Positions 27,105-37,003 of a stretch of 64,000 nt of DNA are shown here, in pieces. How positions within the stretch are numbered: position 1 is the stretch's first letter; every line of letters starts with the position of its first letter. A program made the position numbers and the translations under genes. Under the pieces are notes generated by a model, which saw nothing but the letters and a program-made list of their open reading frames with translations, did not search any database and had not been told where the DNA came from. The stretch lies in contig NZ_CP192738.1 of NCBI RefSeq assembly GCF_050749805.1, positions 1 to 64,000 on the forward strand, read 5' to 3'. The DNA comes from Hahella sp018986435. Its GTDB lineage: Bacteria > Pseudomonadota > Gammaproteobacteria > Pseudomonadales > Oleiphilaceae.

Positions 27105-29180
27105 TTACGCTTTGTTTTGCAGTAAGGAGATATCCGCCACCTGCAGGAACACGTGACGCAGGCTGGCCAGCAGCGTCATACGGTTGCTGCGAATAGCTGG
27201 ATCATCCACCATTACCATGACCTTGTCGAAGAACAGGTCGATGACGTCTTTCAATTCCGCCAATTGCTGCAGCGCCTGGGTGAAATTGCGTTGTTCGATA
27301 AACGGACGCGTGGACTCGGATTTCTCCTGCAAAGCGCGGAACAGGTTCTTCTCCGCTTCCTCGGTGAACAGCTCTGGATTCGCCGACTCTGCGGAGATTT
27401 CCACCTGCTCTTTGCTGAGGATATTGGATACCCGCTTGTTCGCCGCCGCCAATGCCTGCGCTGCGTCGAGCTTCAGGAACTCCGCCACCGCCAGCACGCG
27501 TTGATCGAACTCCACTGGTTTGGTGGGACGACGAGCCAGCACGCTCAGGAATACTTCAGTAGGCACGCCGGCTTCTTCGTACCAAGCGCGGAAACGATCC
27601 AGCATGTAGTCAACCACAGCCGTTTCCAGGTTTTCCGCCGGCAGATCGCCGTGCAGTTCCTGCGCCCATTGCACGCACTCGGTAAGGTCCAGATCCAGCT
27701 TTTTCTCCACCAGAATCCGCAGTACGCCCAAGGCGGCGCGACGCAGACCGAACGGGTCTTTGGCGCCAGTTGGCGGTTGATTGATGCCGAAAATACCGAC
27801 GATGGTGTCCAGTTTATCCGCCAGGGATACCGCGCAGCCGGTCAAGGTTGTTGGCAGCTGATCGCCGGCGAAACGAGGCAGGTACTGTTCTTCCTGGGCC
27901 AGGGAGACTTCTTCCGGCTCACCGTCGATAGCGGCGTAATAACGGCCCATGGTTCCCTGCAGCTCGGGGAATTCCATGACCATTTCCGTCGCCAGATCGG
28001 TCTTGCTGAGTTCGCCTGCACGCTGCGCCCATTCAGGATTGCTTTCGATCTTCGCCGCGATTTTCGCCGCCAGCTTGCCGACGCGAATGGCCTTGTCGTA
28101 CACCGTTCCCAACTGCTGCTGGAATACGATGGGTTTCAGGTCTTCCAGGCGACTCGCCAGGGTGCGTTTCTTATCCGTGGAGAAGAAAAACGCCGCATCG
28201 CTGAGACGGGGGCGGATGACTCGCTCGTTACCGTCGATAACCTGTTGCGGGTCTTTGCTTTCAATATTGGCTACGGTGATGAAGTAAGGCAGCATGCGGC
28301 CTTCCGCATCCACCACGTGGAAGTATTTCTGGTTGCCTTTCATCGTGGAGATCAAGGCCTCCGCCGGCACTTCAAGGAAGCGATCCTCAAAGCGTCCCAT
28401 TAACGCGGTTGGCCATTCGTTCAAGCTGGCGACTTCTTCCAATAGCGCTTCGTCGATAACGGCGACGCCGGAAGTTTGCTTGGCGATGGCTTCCACTTGT
28501 TGTCTGATCAGCGCTATGCGCTCTTCAAAGTCCGCCATGACATAGCCGGCTTTCAACGCCTCTTTGTAATTGGCGGGCGTGGCGACCTCGATAGGCGCGG
28601 GGTGGTGGAAACGGTGGCCCAACGTGGTATTGCCCGCTTTCAAACCCAGAATTTCGCAGTCGATAACTTTTTCGCCGAACAGCATGATGATCCAATGCAC
28701 GGGACGCACGAATTCCGTGCGGCGTGCGCCCCAACGCATGCGCTTGGGAATTGGCAGCGCCGCCAGTGATTCTTCAACGATGGCCGGCAACAGGCCGGTG
28801 GTTGGCGCGCCGGACTGTTTGCTGCGAAACACCAGCCATACGCCTTTGTCCGTTTCCAGTTTCTCCAGTTTGTCCGGCGTGGTTCCGCAGGAACGGGCGA
28901 AACCTTCACAGGCCTTGGTGGGCGCGCCGGCGGCGTCGAATGCTGCTTGCAGAGCGGGGCCGCGTTTTTCCACTTCCAGATCCGGCTGCTTTTCCGCCAG
29001 TCCTGAAACATGCACCGCCAGACGTCTTGGGGCGGCGTACCATGTCAGGTCAGAGAAGGACAACTGCGCTTTTTCCAGACGCTGGCGAATGCCTTGTGCG
29101 AAGGCGTCCGCCAATTGACGCAAGGCTTTCGGCGGCAGTTCTTCAGCGCCGATTTCTACTAAAAAATCCTGGTGGTTCAT
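27105..29180 (-). CDS. glyS: Glycyl-tRNA synthetase beta subunit
   Basis: The 691-residue beta chain of the bacterial alpha2beta2 glycyl-tRNA synthetase, needed for tRNA recognition. It opens with the family signature DFLVEIGAEELPPKAL and carries the HD-like core and a C-terminal anticodon-binding (DALR-like) domain (FFDKVMVMVDDPAIRSNRMTLL region). The start is 4 bp after the glyQ stop, so the two chains are made from one message. Confidence 0.97.
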   Translation of the reverse strand: MNHQDFLVEIGAEELPPKALRQLADAFAQGIRQRLEKAQLSFSDLTWYAAPRRLAVHVSGLAEKQPDLEVEKRGPALQAAFDAAGAPTKACEGFARSCGTTPDKLEKLETDKGVWLVFRSKQSGAPTTGLLPAIVEESLAALPIPKRMRWGARRTEFVRPVHWIIMLFGEKVIDCEILGLKAGNTTLGHRFHHPAPIEVATPANYKEALKAGYVMADFEERIALIRQQVEAIAKQTSGVAVIDEALLEEVASLNEWPTALMGRFEDRFLEVPAEALISTMKGNQKYFHVVDAEGRMLPYFITVANIESKDPQQVIDGNERVIRPRLSDAAFFFSTDKKRTLASRLEDLKPIVFQQQLGTVYDKAIRVGKLAAKIAAKIESNPEWAQRAGELSKTDLATEMVMEFPELQGTMGRYYAAIDGEPEEVSLAQEEQYLPRFAGDQLPTTLTGCAVSLADKLDTIVGIFGINQPPTGAKDPFGLRRAALGVLRILVEKKLDLDLTECVQWAQELHGDLPAENLETAVVDYMLDRFRAWYEEAGVPTEVFLSVLARRPTKPVEFDQRVLAVAEFLKLDAAQALAAANKRVSNILSKEQVEISAESANPELFTEEAEKNLFRALQEKSESTRPFIEQRNFTQALQQLAELKDVIDLFFDKVMVMVDDPAIRSNRMTLLASLRHVFLQVADISLLQNKA

Positions 29181-29184
29181 TGAC

Positions 29185-30132
29185 TTACTTCTCCCCTTCG
29201 CTGGCTAGCACTTCGTCACGGATAGAGGCTTCGGCCAATGGGAAGCCCAATTGTTTGCGGCGGTCAAAGTAGGCTTGCGCCACATCTTTGGCGAGGCCGC
29301 GCACGCGCAGGATGAAACGCTGTCTTTCAGTGACTGAAATCGCGTGCCGTGCGTCCAGCAGGTTAAATGTATGCGACGCCTTCAACGCCATTTCATAAGC
29401 GGGCAGCGGCAGGCCTTTTTCGATCAGACGCTTGCTCTCGCGCTCGTAAGTGTCGAAGTGATGGAACAGTTCGGTGGTGTCTGCTTCTTCAAAGTTGTAA
29501 GTGGACATCTCCACTTCATTTTGGTGAAACACATCGCCGTAAGTGACCGGGCCTTGCGGGCCATGGGTCCAGATCAGGTCGTATACGCTGTCGACGCCCT
29601 GCAGATACATGGCGATCCGCTCCAGACCATAGGTGATTTCGCCGGTCACGGGATAACATTCCAGACCGCCCACCTGCTGGAAGTAAGTGAACTGGGTTAC
29701 TTCCATGCCGTTCAGCCAGACTTCCCAACCCAGTCCCCAGGCGCCCAGTGTCGGGGATTCCCAGTTATCCTCCACGAAGCGGATGTCGTGAACCAGGGGA
29801 TCAATGCCCATTTCCCGCAGAGAGCCCAGATACAGCTCTTGAATATTATCGGGAGAAGGCTTCAGCACTACCTGATATTGGTAGTAATGCTGCAGGCGGT
29901 TGGGATTTTCGCCGTAGCGGCCGTCAGTGGGACGGCGGCTGGGCTGAACATAGGCGGCGTTCCAGGTTTCCGGACCGATAGCGCGTAAAAACGTGGCCGG
30001 GTGAAAGGTGCCTGCCCCTACCTCCATGTCCAGCGGCTGCAATATGACGCAGCCCTGACGAGCCCAATAGTCTTGGAGAGTTCGGATTAATCCCTGAAAG
30101 GTTTTTACATCTGGCTTGTTTGTATCAGTCAC
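29185..30132 (-). CDS. glyQ: Glycyl-tRNA synthetase alpha subunit
   Basis: Catalytic class II chain that makes glycyl-adenylate. The 315-residue length is typical. It shows TFQGLIRTLQDYWARQGCVILQPLD, EVGAGTFHPATFLRAIGPE and QPSRRPTDGRYGENPNRLQHYYQ, all nearly invariant in GlyQ. It is the first gene of the glyQ-glyS-gmhB unit and is divergent from the acyltransferase at 30363, with a 230-bp promoter region between them. Confidence 0.98.
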   Translation of the reverse strand: MTDTNKPDVKTFQGLIRTLQDYWARQGCVILQPLDMEVGAGTFHPATFLRAIGPETWNAAYVQPSRRPTDGRYGENPNRLQHYYQYQVVLKPSPDNIQELYLGSLREMGIDPLVHDIRFVEDNWESPTLGAWGLGWEVWLNGMEVTQFTYFQQVGGLECYPVTGEITYGLERIAMYLQGVDSVYDLIWTHGPQGPVTYGDVFHQNEVEMSTYNFEEADTTELFHHFDTYERESKRLIEKGLPLPAYEMALKASHTFNLLDARHAISVTERQRFILRVRGLAKDVAQAYFDRRKQLGFPLAEASIRDEVLASEGEK

Positions 30133-30362
30133 GGTTTACACCACTTGCTGTGCATGTTTGGTTCTTTAGCCGCAGGCGCTTACTTGTCAGGACGTCGCCG
30201 GCCTGTAGAATAAAGCGGCAAATTATACTACGTGTGCGCGCCGATTGCAGATAGCCATAGGATATAGCCGCGAAATTACGCGAAAATTGCTGTTTCTGCG
30301 GAAAAAAGACGCTATCTGACGCCAGTTTAAGGTGACGTACGCCCCGAATTCACAGGTATCTC

Positions 30363-31259
30363 TTGAACAAATCCAAACTCATCGCCACGCTGATCATCTT
30401 TCTGATTCGCCTGGTTTCCAAACTGTCTCTGCGCTGGGCGCAGCGATTGGGCGGTTGGCTGGGCGCCTTGACCTGGCGCTGCAACGCCGGCCCGGCGCGG
30501 GTGACGCGCACCAATCTGCAACGTTGTTTCCCTGAAAAAAGCGCTTCTGAAATCAATGCGTTGGGCGCCGCCAGTATGCGCGAAACCGGTAAGGTGGCGT
30601 TTGAAACTGGCGCGGTGTGGGAATGGCCCGCAGAGAAGACGCTGTCTTTGATCAAATCCATTGATGGCGAGCACCTCATCAAAGAAGCTGAAGACGCCGG
30701 CAAAGGGTTGATTCTGCTGGCTCCGCACCTGGGCAACTGGGAAGTGGCGGGGTTGTTTTTCGCTGCGCGTTACTCCATGGCGGCGCTTTATCAGCCGCCT
30801 AAAATCGAGGAACTGGACGACTATATGCGCGCAGTGCGCGAGCGCAATGGCTCAGAGCTTGTTCCCGCCAATAAGCGCGGCGTCATGCGTTTGTTCCATA
30901 TTTTGCGGGAGCAAGGCGTAATCGGCATTCTTCCCGACCAGGAACCGGAGCTCAGCGGTGGCGTATTCGCCCCTTTCTTCGGCATTCCCGCCAATACTAT
31001 CAAGCTGGTCTCCAAACTGATTGAACGCACCGACGCCAAAGTGCTTTGCGTCTACGCCAAGCGTTTACCGGAAGGAGAAGGTTTTGTGATGACGGTGCGG
31101 TCAGTGGCTGCGGATATCTACTCCGAAGATCTGGAAACCTCCGCCGCTGCATTGAACGCCACGGTGGAGGCCTGCGTGCGGGAGACGCCGGAGCAGTATC
31201 AATGGGAGTATAAGCGGTTCAAACGGCGTCCGGACGGCGAACGCCATTTCTACGATTGA
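30363..31259 (+). CDS. Lipid A-type late acyltransferase (LpxL/HtrB family)
   Basis: An inner-membrane acyltransferase of the LpxL/HtrB family that adds a secondary acyl chain to lipid A. The 298-residue protein has an N-terminal hydrophobic segment and the catalytic HX4E motif HLGNWE at 122-127, followed by an RERNGSELVP-type region and PDQEP, both family marks. The reading frame opens with TTG at 30363; no better start is available before the conserved region. A gene of this family stands at the same place in Pseudomonas. Chain length and position specificity cannot be judged. Confidence 0.88.
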   Translation: MNKSKLIATLIIFLIRLVSKLSLRWAQRLGGWLGALTWRCNAGPARVTRTNLQRCFPEKSASEINALGAASMRETGKVAFETGAVWEWPAEKTLSLIKSIDGEHLIKEAEDAGKGLILLAPHLGNWEVAGLFFAARYSMAALYQPPKIEELDDYMRAVRERNGSELVPANKRGVMRLFHILREQGVIGILPDQEPELSGGVFAPFFGIPANTIKLVSKLIERTDAKVLCVYAKRLPEGEGFVMTVRSVAADIYSEDLETSAAALNATVEACVRETPEQYQWEYKRFKRRPDGERHFYD

Positions 31260-31282
31260 ATGCCCCAACGGACCGGAAACCC

Positions 31283-32947
31283 TTAAAAGCGGTTGCCGGT
31301 CCGCAGTGGCGAGCGCTGGGACAGGTCGCTTTCCCGCAGCACTTTTTCATCGATTGAGCCAGAGCGGCTGATATTTTTCAAAGAGCTTGCCAGAGACAGA
31401 TTGAAGTAAATCACGTCAGCGAGTTCATCGCCGTTGTCTGGATTGTTCTCCATGGTGAACAGGCCGTGCGTTTGCTCCACAACACCTGTCTGGATAAGTT
31501 TGTTCTGACCGTTCAGGCGGCCAAGATTAAGCACAGGCAAGCCTTCATTCAGGTTGTACGAATTAAAAACCGGGCGGTTGTAGTAACCGCTTTCGAAGGC
31601 GGGCACATAACTGTCGACGGAGTCGTCCGGATTCGGGTCTGGGGTTTCTTCTCCCGTCATCAGCACTGGCGCGTAGCCGATCCCTACTTCCTTGAAGGTC
31701 TGGAAGTAAAGCCAATGGGCGTTTTCCGTGACGGCGCAGTGATCGCCTGGGCAGGCGGTTGCAGCCATATCCAGATTCACCAGATAGGCGCTGGCGTTGC
31801 TGGCGTCTTGATAGTTAGCGTAGATGCGAGAAGCGCCGGTCAGGTAATCGCCGCTGATAGGATTAATGATTTCCCGCGACTCCCCTGTCACTTTATCCAC
31901 CAAATACAAACGTACATTATCCACAGCGATAACCAGATAATTCGTTGTTTGCGCCAGACGACCAGTAATAGAGCCCTCACTGGTGAAGTCATGCAAGACG
32001 TCATTGGCGCCGCCTTCCAGAGCGATTTTGCGCACCAGGGCGCCATCAATCAGGTATACAGTGTCGCCGTCTACGACCGTTTTTGCAGGGTCCATGACAT
32101 TGGCGTCGATAGTGGTCAGCGCCGTCAACGCCATGCCTGTATCCAGTAGTTCGGCGCCGCTATTGGCGAAGACCTGGCTGTCTGTGGTCAGTAACATATC
32201 CAGTTCGCCGGTGGTGAAGGCGTAATCGAAGTCAGCGCTTGTCAGCCCGTCGATGCTACGCGCCAGAGCGCCTTGCGCGTCCAGTATCTCCAGGGAATCG
32301 GCCGTGGACCGCAGGTAACCCGCCAACGCCCAGTTGGGTTTCCAGAAAGGCGTCAGGTTGAGGTCGTTAGCGGCGCCATTGCCGGGCGCGTCAGTGACCG
32401 CAGCATTGAGTGGAATTTTGAAGTAGGCGTCGTCCTCATTGGCGCATGTGGCGTCTACGCCTGGCGTACGCACGGTGATTTTAGACTTACCGTAACCCAG
32501 ACCTTCCGGCAGGACGGCGGCGGCGCAGACGGTGGAGGCGAGTGTACTGACCTGGGTCAGGGAGGATTGATCAGGTTTCCCCAGGAATAGTTTTCCAGAC
32601 TCGATCATCAGCATATAGCCTGCGCTGGCGCGGCTTTTCCCCAGCGGAATTACCGGAGCCAGGGTGGAGGTCGGTTGACTGGGACTTTGCCGGTATACGC
32701 TGCCGGCGGCGATGTCATAGCGGAATGCGAAGTTCTTTTCCGTATCCTCACCAGGGTTTTGCAGCCCTGAGAAAAACAGGTTCTTGGTGACAGGAAAAGG
32801 TTCTTGAGGCTCCTCTACAATGACATCCGGCGGTTCCACCACCACTGGCGGACTGGACTCATCTTTCTTTTCACTACCCCCACAGCCCCCCAGCGCGAGG
32901 GAACTTAAGCACAAAGACAACAGAATGTTGCGCTGGAGTTTATCCAT
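31283..32947 (-). CDS. Large lipoprotein of unknown function
   Basis: I do not recognise this family. The 554-residue protein begins MDKLQRNILLSLCLSSLAL and has a lipobox LGGC at Cys22, followed by a disordered Pro/Val/Glu linker (PPVVVEPPDVIVEEP) and a large extracytoplasmic body. The body has repeated short strand-rich segments (for example DAQGALARSIDGL, DGDTVYLIDGALVRKIAL, TNYLVIAVDNVRLYLVDKVTG), which suggest a beta-propeller, by inference only. The start ATG 32947 has GAGGCAGGT upstream; a longer frame to 32995 does not. Paired Cys residues near 146 and 176 and near 420-425 could form disulfides. Confidence 0.75.
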   Translation of the reverse strand: MDKLQRNILLSLCLSSLALGGCGGSEKKDESSPPVVVEPPDVIVEEPQEPFPVTKNLFFSGLQNPGEDTEKNFAFRYDIAAGSVYRQSPSQPTSTLAPVIPLGKSRASAGYMLMIESGKLFLGKPDQSSLTQVSTLASTVCAAAVLPEGLGYGKSKITVRTPGVDATCANEDDAYFKIPLNAAVTDAPGNGAANDLNLTPFWKPNWALAGYLRSTADSLEILDAQGALARSIDGLTSADFDYAFTTGELDMLLTTDSQVFANSGAELLDTGMALTALTTIDANVMDPAKTVVDGDTVYLIDGALVRKIALEGGANDVLHDFTSEGSITGRLAQTTNYLVIAVDNVRLYLVDKVTGESREIINPISGDYLTGASRIYANYQDASNASAYLVNLDMAATACPGDHCAVTENAHWLYFQTFKEVGIGYAPVLMTGEETPDPNPDDSVDSYVPAFESGYYNRPVFNSYNLNEGLPVLNLGRLNGQNKLIQTGVVEQTHGLFTMENNPDNGDELADVIYFNLSLASSLKNISRSGSIDEKVLRESDLSQRSPLRTGNRF

Positions 32948-33022
32948 ACCTGCCTCGCATGACGCCGCTATTTTTATTGGTTTGTTAACGTGCAATAACT
33001 AACAAACACATAAATTTACAGT

Positions 33023-33058
33023 AATTTTCGCCGTGAAAATTTGAACCAGCCTTGGTTC
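33023..33058. promoter_or_regulatory. Two adjacent perfect inverted repeats in a divergent intergenic region
   Basis: AATTTTC-GCCGT-GAAAATT (33023-33041) is followed after one base by GAACCA-GCCT-TGGTTC (33043-33058). Both stems are perfect. They lie between the divergent lipoprotein and hydrolase genes, close to the lipoprotein start, where operators or transcript hairpins would act. No T tract follows either. Confidence 0.6.
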
Positions 33059-33215
33059 TGGCGTGTTGCTCATAGCCCTGACAGCCTGCTGGTTAGACAA
33101 TATGAAGCCCTTTGCTATATTTTGTGATGCGATCCGCATTCAGGGTTTGGAAGCGACCGGCGATCCCGGACGCTGTTGCTTAAGTAGTTGGAAGAAGTAG
33201 AGAGGTAAGGCATCC

Positions 33216-34172
33216 ATGAACATGCCTTGGCGAAGGAATGTATCCCCCCTTCCCGCAACAGGCGCGCTCAACCTGTTGCAACTCCCCGGCCAGCGAACCC
33301 TCGCCTATGGCGAATGGGGCGACCCCGCTGGAGCGCCGGTTTTTTACGCTCACGGCGCGCCCGGCTCGCGTTTGGAAGGCGCTTTTTTTCATGACGCGGC
33401 GCGCGCCGCCGGGTTGCGCTGGATTGTCGTTGATCGTCCGGGCATGGGCGCATCTTCCCTGGCGGACAATTACACGTTGCTGGATTATCCCAGAGACGTC
33501 AGCGCCGTCGCCGGTGCGCTAGGGATTGATCAGTTCGCGGTGGCGGGCTGGTCCAGTGGCGGCGCCTATGCTTTGACCTGCGCCTTTGAGATCCCCAAAC
33601 GCATCGCCTTTGTCGCAGTCATGGCCAGCTATACCAATTTTGGAGAAATGAGCGCGGCCAAAGATCTGCTCTGGCGTAATGAGCAGCGCGGTCCGAAGAT
33701 TGCTGAAGTCAGCACGGGGTTGTTTCGTACTTTATTATCCCTGCTGAGGCTGACGGAGCGATACAGCCCCAAGTTGTATCTGAAGTTTATTGAAAGCTCG
33801 AGTACGGAGCAGGACCTGGCCTTGTTGCGCGATGCAGGCATCTTGGAGCGTTTCATGGACAATCAACATGAAGCTTTTAACCAGGGCGTACAAGGTGTGA
33901 TGTTGGATTTGCTGGCGCAGTATCGACACTGGGGTTTTTCTTTATCAGAAATCCGTTTGCCGACTCATATTTATCAGGGGGTGAAAGACCGCTTCGTTCC
34001 CTGGCGGTTTGCTCAACATCTGGCGGATAACCTGCCGTTGGCGGATTTGCGTATGATCACCGACGCCGGCCATATGTTTCCGTTGGAGGCGGACTTTCAG
34101 CGTGAACTGATGTCCGCCATCCGGCGTCATTTAGTGGCGCCTGAGACTAGCGACGCCAGAAAGCAGGCGTAA
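33216..34172 (+). CDS. Alpha/beta hydrolase-fold protein
   Basis: A 318-residue hydrolase. The oxyanion-hole motif HGAPGSR is at 46-52, the nucleophile elbow GWSSG at 111-115 (Ser113), and a late DRFVPW plus DAGHMFP supply the likely acid and catalytic His. No signal peptide is seen, so it is probably cytoplasmic. The substrate cannot be read from sequence. The last 26 bp overlap the convergent trkH gene, so the two stop codons lie inside each other's coding sequence. Confidence 0.88.
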   Translation: MNMPWRRNVSPLPATGALNLLQLPGQRTLAYGEWGDPAGAPVFYAHGAPGSRLEGAFFHDAARAAGLRWIVVDRPGMGASSLADNYTLLDYPRDVSAVAGALGIDQFAVAGWSSGGAYALTCAFEIPKRIAFVAVMASYTNFGEMSAAKDLLWRNEQRGPKIAEVSTGLFRTLLSLLRLTERYSPKLYLKFIESSSTEQDLALLRDAGILERFMDNQHEAFNQGVQGVMLDLLAQYRHWGFSLSEIRLPTHIYQGVKDRFVPWRFAQHLADNLPLADLRMITDAGHMFPLEADFQRELMSAIRRHLVAPETSDARKQA

Positions 34173-35595
34173 ACAGAATCAGCAGCGTAAACACTTCAAG
34201 ACGACCCAGCAGCATGGCGAAGCACAGTATCCACTTGGCGGGCTCATTCAGCTCGCCGTAATGCAACGCCACGCCACCTAAACCTGGTCCAAGATTATTG
34301 ATGCAGGCGCCGACGGCGGACCAGGCGGTGACCTGGTCCAGCCCGGTGGCGAGCAGGCCCATCAACATGAACACAAACATGAACATGTAAACCGAGAAGA
34401 AACCCCATACCGCCTCTAGCACCCGGTCCGGCACCGGCTTGCGCCCCAGTTTTACTTGCAGTACGGCATTGGGGTGTACGATGCGCTTCACTTCCCGCAT
34501 ACCTTGTTTATAAATCAGCAGTACCCGGATGACTTTCATGCCGCCCCCTGTTGAGCCGGCGCAACCGCCGATAAAGGCGACGACGAACAGTAGGAACGGC
34601 AACAGGTGCGGCCAATGGGCGAAGTCCGCGGTGGCGAAACCGGTGGTGGTCGCCACGCTGACCACTTCAAACACGCCGCGGATAATGGCGGTGAAGGGAT
34701 CGTAGGTGGAAGTGCCAATCAATACGCCGACGGTGACGATGGAGACGCTCAACAGAATCAGCGAATAAAACACGACCTCTGGATCTTTCAGATAGACCAG
34801 TACTGAGCGGCGACGCCAGGCGAAAAAGTGCATGGCGAAATTGATCCCGGCCAGGAACATGAAAACGATGCAGATGATTTCAATCAGCGGGCTGTTGAAG
34901 TAGCCGATGGAGGCGTCATGGGTGGAGAAACCGCCGATGGCGATGGTGGCGAAGCTGTGTCCGATAGCGTCGAATGCATCCATGCCCGCCCACCAGTACA
35001 ACAGTGCGCACAGCGCCGTCAGTGAGACGTAGATGTACCATAAGGCCTTTGCGGTCTCGGTGATTCTGGGGGTGAGTTTGTTGTCTTTTACTGGTCCCGG
35101 CGCTTCCGCCCGGTATAGCTGCATGCCGCCAATGCCCAGCATCGGCAGGATCGCCACCGCCAATACGATAATTCCCATGCCGCCCAGCCACTGTAGTTGC
35201 TGCCGATACCAGAGGATGGATTTGGGGAGTATGTCGATACCGGTCATCACGGTGGCGCCGGTGGTGGTCAGGCCGGATACCGATTCAAAAATAGCGTCGA
35301 CCAGACTGAGATGAGGGTGTTCGCTGAGATAAAGAGGCACCGCCCCGCTCAGGCTGAGCACTACCCAAAACAACACCGTGACCACGAAGCCGTCGCGTAT
35401 GCGCAGTTCACTGGTTTGGCGAAATACAGGCAGCCATACCAGGAGTCCGGTCAGAAAAATACCGCACATGGCGGTAAGGAAAGGCTGCATATGGCCGTCT
35501 TCGTAGATCAGCGACACCACGATGGGAGGGATCATGGTGGTGCTGAACAACATCAGCAGGACGCCCAGAATTTTAGCTATCGCCGAATAATGCAT
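34147..35595 (-). CDS. trkH: Trk-type potassium uptake channel TrkH
   Basis: Membrane-spanning potassium-conducting subunit (482 residues, four pore-loop repeats) that works with the TrkA gating ring. The selectivity-loop regions SVSGLTTTGATVMTG, HSFATIAIGGFSTHDASIGY, VVSVATTTGFATADF and CINNLGPGLGGVALHY supply the glycines of the filter. It is the last gene of the def-fmt-rsmB-trkA-trkH series and starts 33 bp after trkA ends. The C-terminus overlaps the convergent alpha/beta hydrolase gene. Confidence 0.95.
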   Translation of the reverse strand: MHYSAIAKILGVLLMLFSTTMIPPIVVSLIYEDGHMQPFLTAMCGIFLTGLLVWLPVFRQTSELRIRDGFVVTVLFWVVLSLSGAVPLYLSEHPHLSLVDAIFESVSGLTTTGATVMTGIDILPKSILWYRQQLQWLGGMGIIVLAVAILPMLGIGGMQLYRAEAPGPVKDNKLTPRITETAKALWYIYVSLTALCALLYWWAGMDAFDAIGHSFATIAIGGFSTHDASIGYFNSPLIEIICIVFMFLAGINFAMHFFAWRRRSVLVYLKDPEVVFYSLILLSVSIVTVGVLIGTSTYDPFTAIIRGVFEVVSVATTTGFATADFAHWPHLLPFLLFVVAFIGGCAGSTGGGMKVIRVLLIYKQGMREVKRIVHPNAVLQVKLGRKPVPDRVLEAVWGFFSVYMFMFVFMLMGLLATGLDQVTAWSAVGACINNLGPGLGGVALHYGELNEPAKWILCFAMLLGRLEVFTLLILFTPAFWRR

Positions 35596-35628
35596 TGATC
35601 TGTTGTGCGCTTATTTTTGGTATATGCG

Positions 35629-37002
35629 TTAAAAGAATGCGAGTCCCACCTGGAACAGGCGCTCAACTTCGGCGATTCTGCGTTTATCCACCACGAACAG
35701 GATGACGTGGTCATCCGGCTGGATGCGCAGATGGTCGTGAGCGATCAGTACTTCGCCCCGTCTTACAATGGCGCCGATAGTAGAGCCTGCGGGCAACGAA
35801 ATTTCATCCAGCCGCTTGCCCACCACTTTGGAGGAGCGATGGTCGCCGTGAGCGATCGCCTCAATGGTTTCAGCCGCTCCGCGTCGCAGTGAGTGTGCGC
35901 TTACTACGTCGCCTCTTCTTACGTGCGTAAGCAAACTGCCGATGGTGGTTTGCTGCGGCGAGATAGCGACGTCGATTTCGCCGCCTTGAATCAGGTCGAC
36001 GTAATCCGGGTTGTTAATCAAGGTCATCACCTTACGCACGCCAAGCCGCTTGGCCAGCATGGAGGCCATAATGTTGGCCTCGTCGTCGTTGGTGACGGCG
36101 CAGAAAACATCCGTGTCTTCGATATTTTCTTCCAGCAGCAGCTCCTTGTAGGCCGCATTGCCGTGTAGCACGATGGTCTTGTTCAGCTCTTCGGAGAGCT
36201 GGATGCAACGGTCCTGGTTGTGCTCAATTAGTTTGACCTGGTAGCGCCCCTCCAGTGTTTCCGCCAGCCGCGCCCCGATATTGCCGCCACCGGCGATCAT
36301 GATGCGACGATACGGCTTCTCCAGCGGCTGCAGTTCACTCATGACCTTGCGGATGTTATCCCGCGCGGCGATGAAGAAGACCTCGTCATTTTCCTCAATG
36401 ACCGTATCGCCCTGAGGAATAATGGCTCTGTCCTTGCGATATATGGCCGCGACGCGGGTATCGATATGCGGCAGATGCTGGCGCAGGTAGGCCAATTCAT
36501 GGCCGATCAAGGGGCCGCCTTTGGTGGCTTTGATGCCCACCAGTCGCACCAGTCCTTTAGAGAAATCCAACACCTGCAAGGCGCCGGGATTCTCAATCAG
36601 GCGGGTGATGTGCTCGGTTACTACCTGCTCCGGGCTGATAATGACGTCAATGGGAAAGGCTTCAGTGTTGAACAGGCCTTTTTTGGTGAGGTATGCGGAA
36701 GTGCGCACCCGGCTGATTTTGGTCGGCGTCTTGAACAACGTGAAGGCGACCTGACAGGCCACCATATTGACTTCATCGCTGTTGGTGACGGCGATCAGCA
36801 TATCTGCGTCGTCCGCCCCCGCCTGTTTCAGAATGTTGGGATAAGAAGCCTGTCCCTGCACGGTGCGGATATCCAGCCGGTCCTGCAATGAGCGCAGGCG
36901 CTGGGGATTGGAGTCCACTACAGTGATGTCATTCGCCTCGCTGGCCAGGTTTTCCGCGAGGGTTCCCCCAACTTGGCCGGCGCCAAGAATTATGATTTTC
37001 AT
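35629..37002 (-). CDS. trkA: Trk potassium transporter nucleotide-binding subunit TrkA
   Basis: Cytoplasmic gating subunit of the Trk channel. Its 457 residues contain two RCK/TrkA-N Rossmann domains, each with a glycine-rich loop (IIILGAGQVGGTLAENL at the start and IMIAGGGNIGARLAETLE near 233), and two TrkA-C domains. It begins one base after the rsmB stop, so translation is coupled to the methyltransferase gene as in Pseudomonas. Confidence 0.96.
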   Translation of the reverse strand: MKIIILGAGQVGGTLAENLASEANDITVVDSNPQRLRSLQDRLDIRTVQGQASYPNILKQAGADDADMLIAVTNSDEVNMVACQVAFTLFKTPTKISRVRTSAYLTKKGLFNTEAFPIDVIISPEQVVTEHITRLIENPGALQVLDFSKGLVRLVGIKATKGGPLIGHELAYLRQHLPHIDTRVAAIYRKDRAIIPQGDTVIEENDEVFFIAARDNIRKVMSELQPLEKPYRRIMIAGGGNIGARLAETLEGRYQVKLIEHNQDRCIQLSEELNKTIVLHGNAAYKELLLEENIEDTDVFCAVTNDDEANIMASMLAKRLGVRKVMTLINNPDYVDLIQGGEIDVAISPQQTTIGSLLTHVRRGDVVSAHSLRRGAAETIEAIAHGDHRSSKVVGKRLDEISLPAGSTIGAIVRRGEVLIAHDHLRIQPDDHVILFVVDKRRIAEVERLFQVGLAFF

Positions 37003-37003
37003 G

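Noticed and set aside
27153..28403. 416-codon open frame on the plus strand
   Set aside because: Lies fully antisense to glyS, which has all family motifs; a GC-rich shadow frame.
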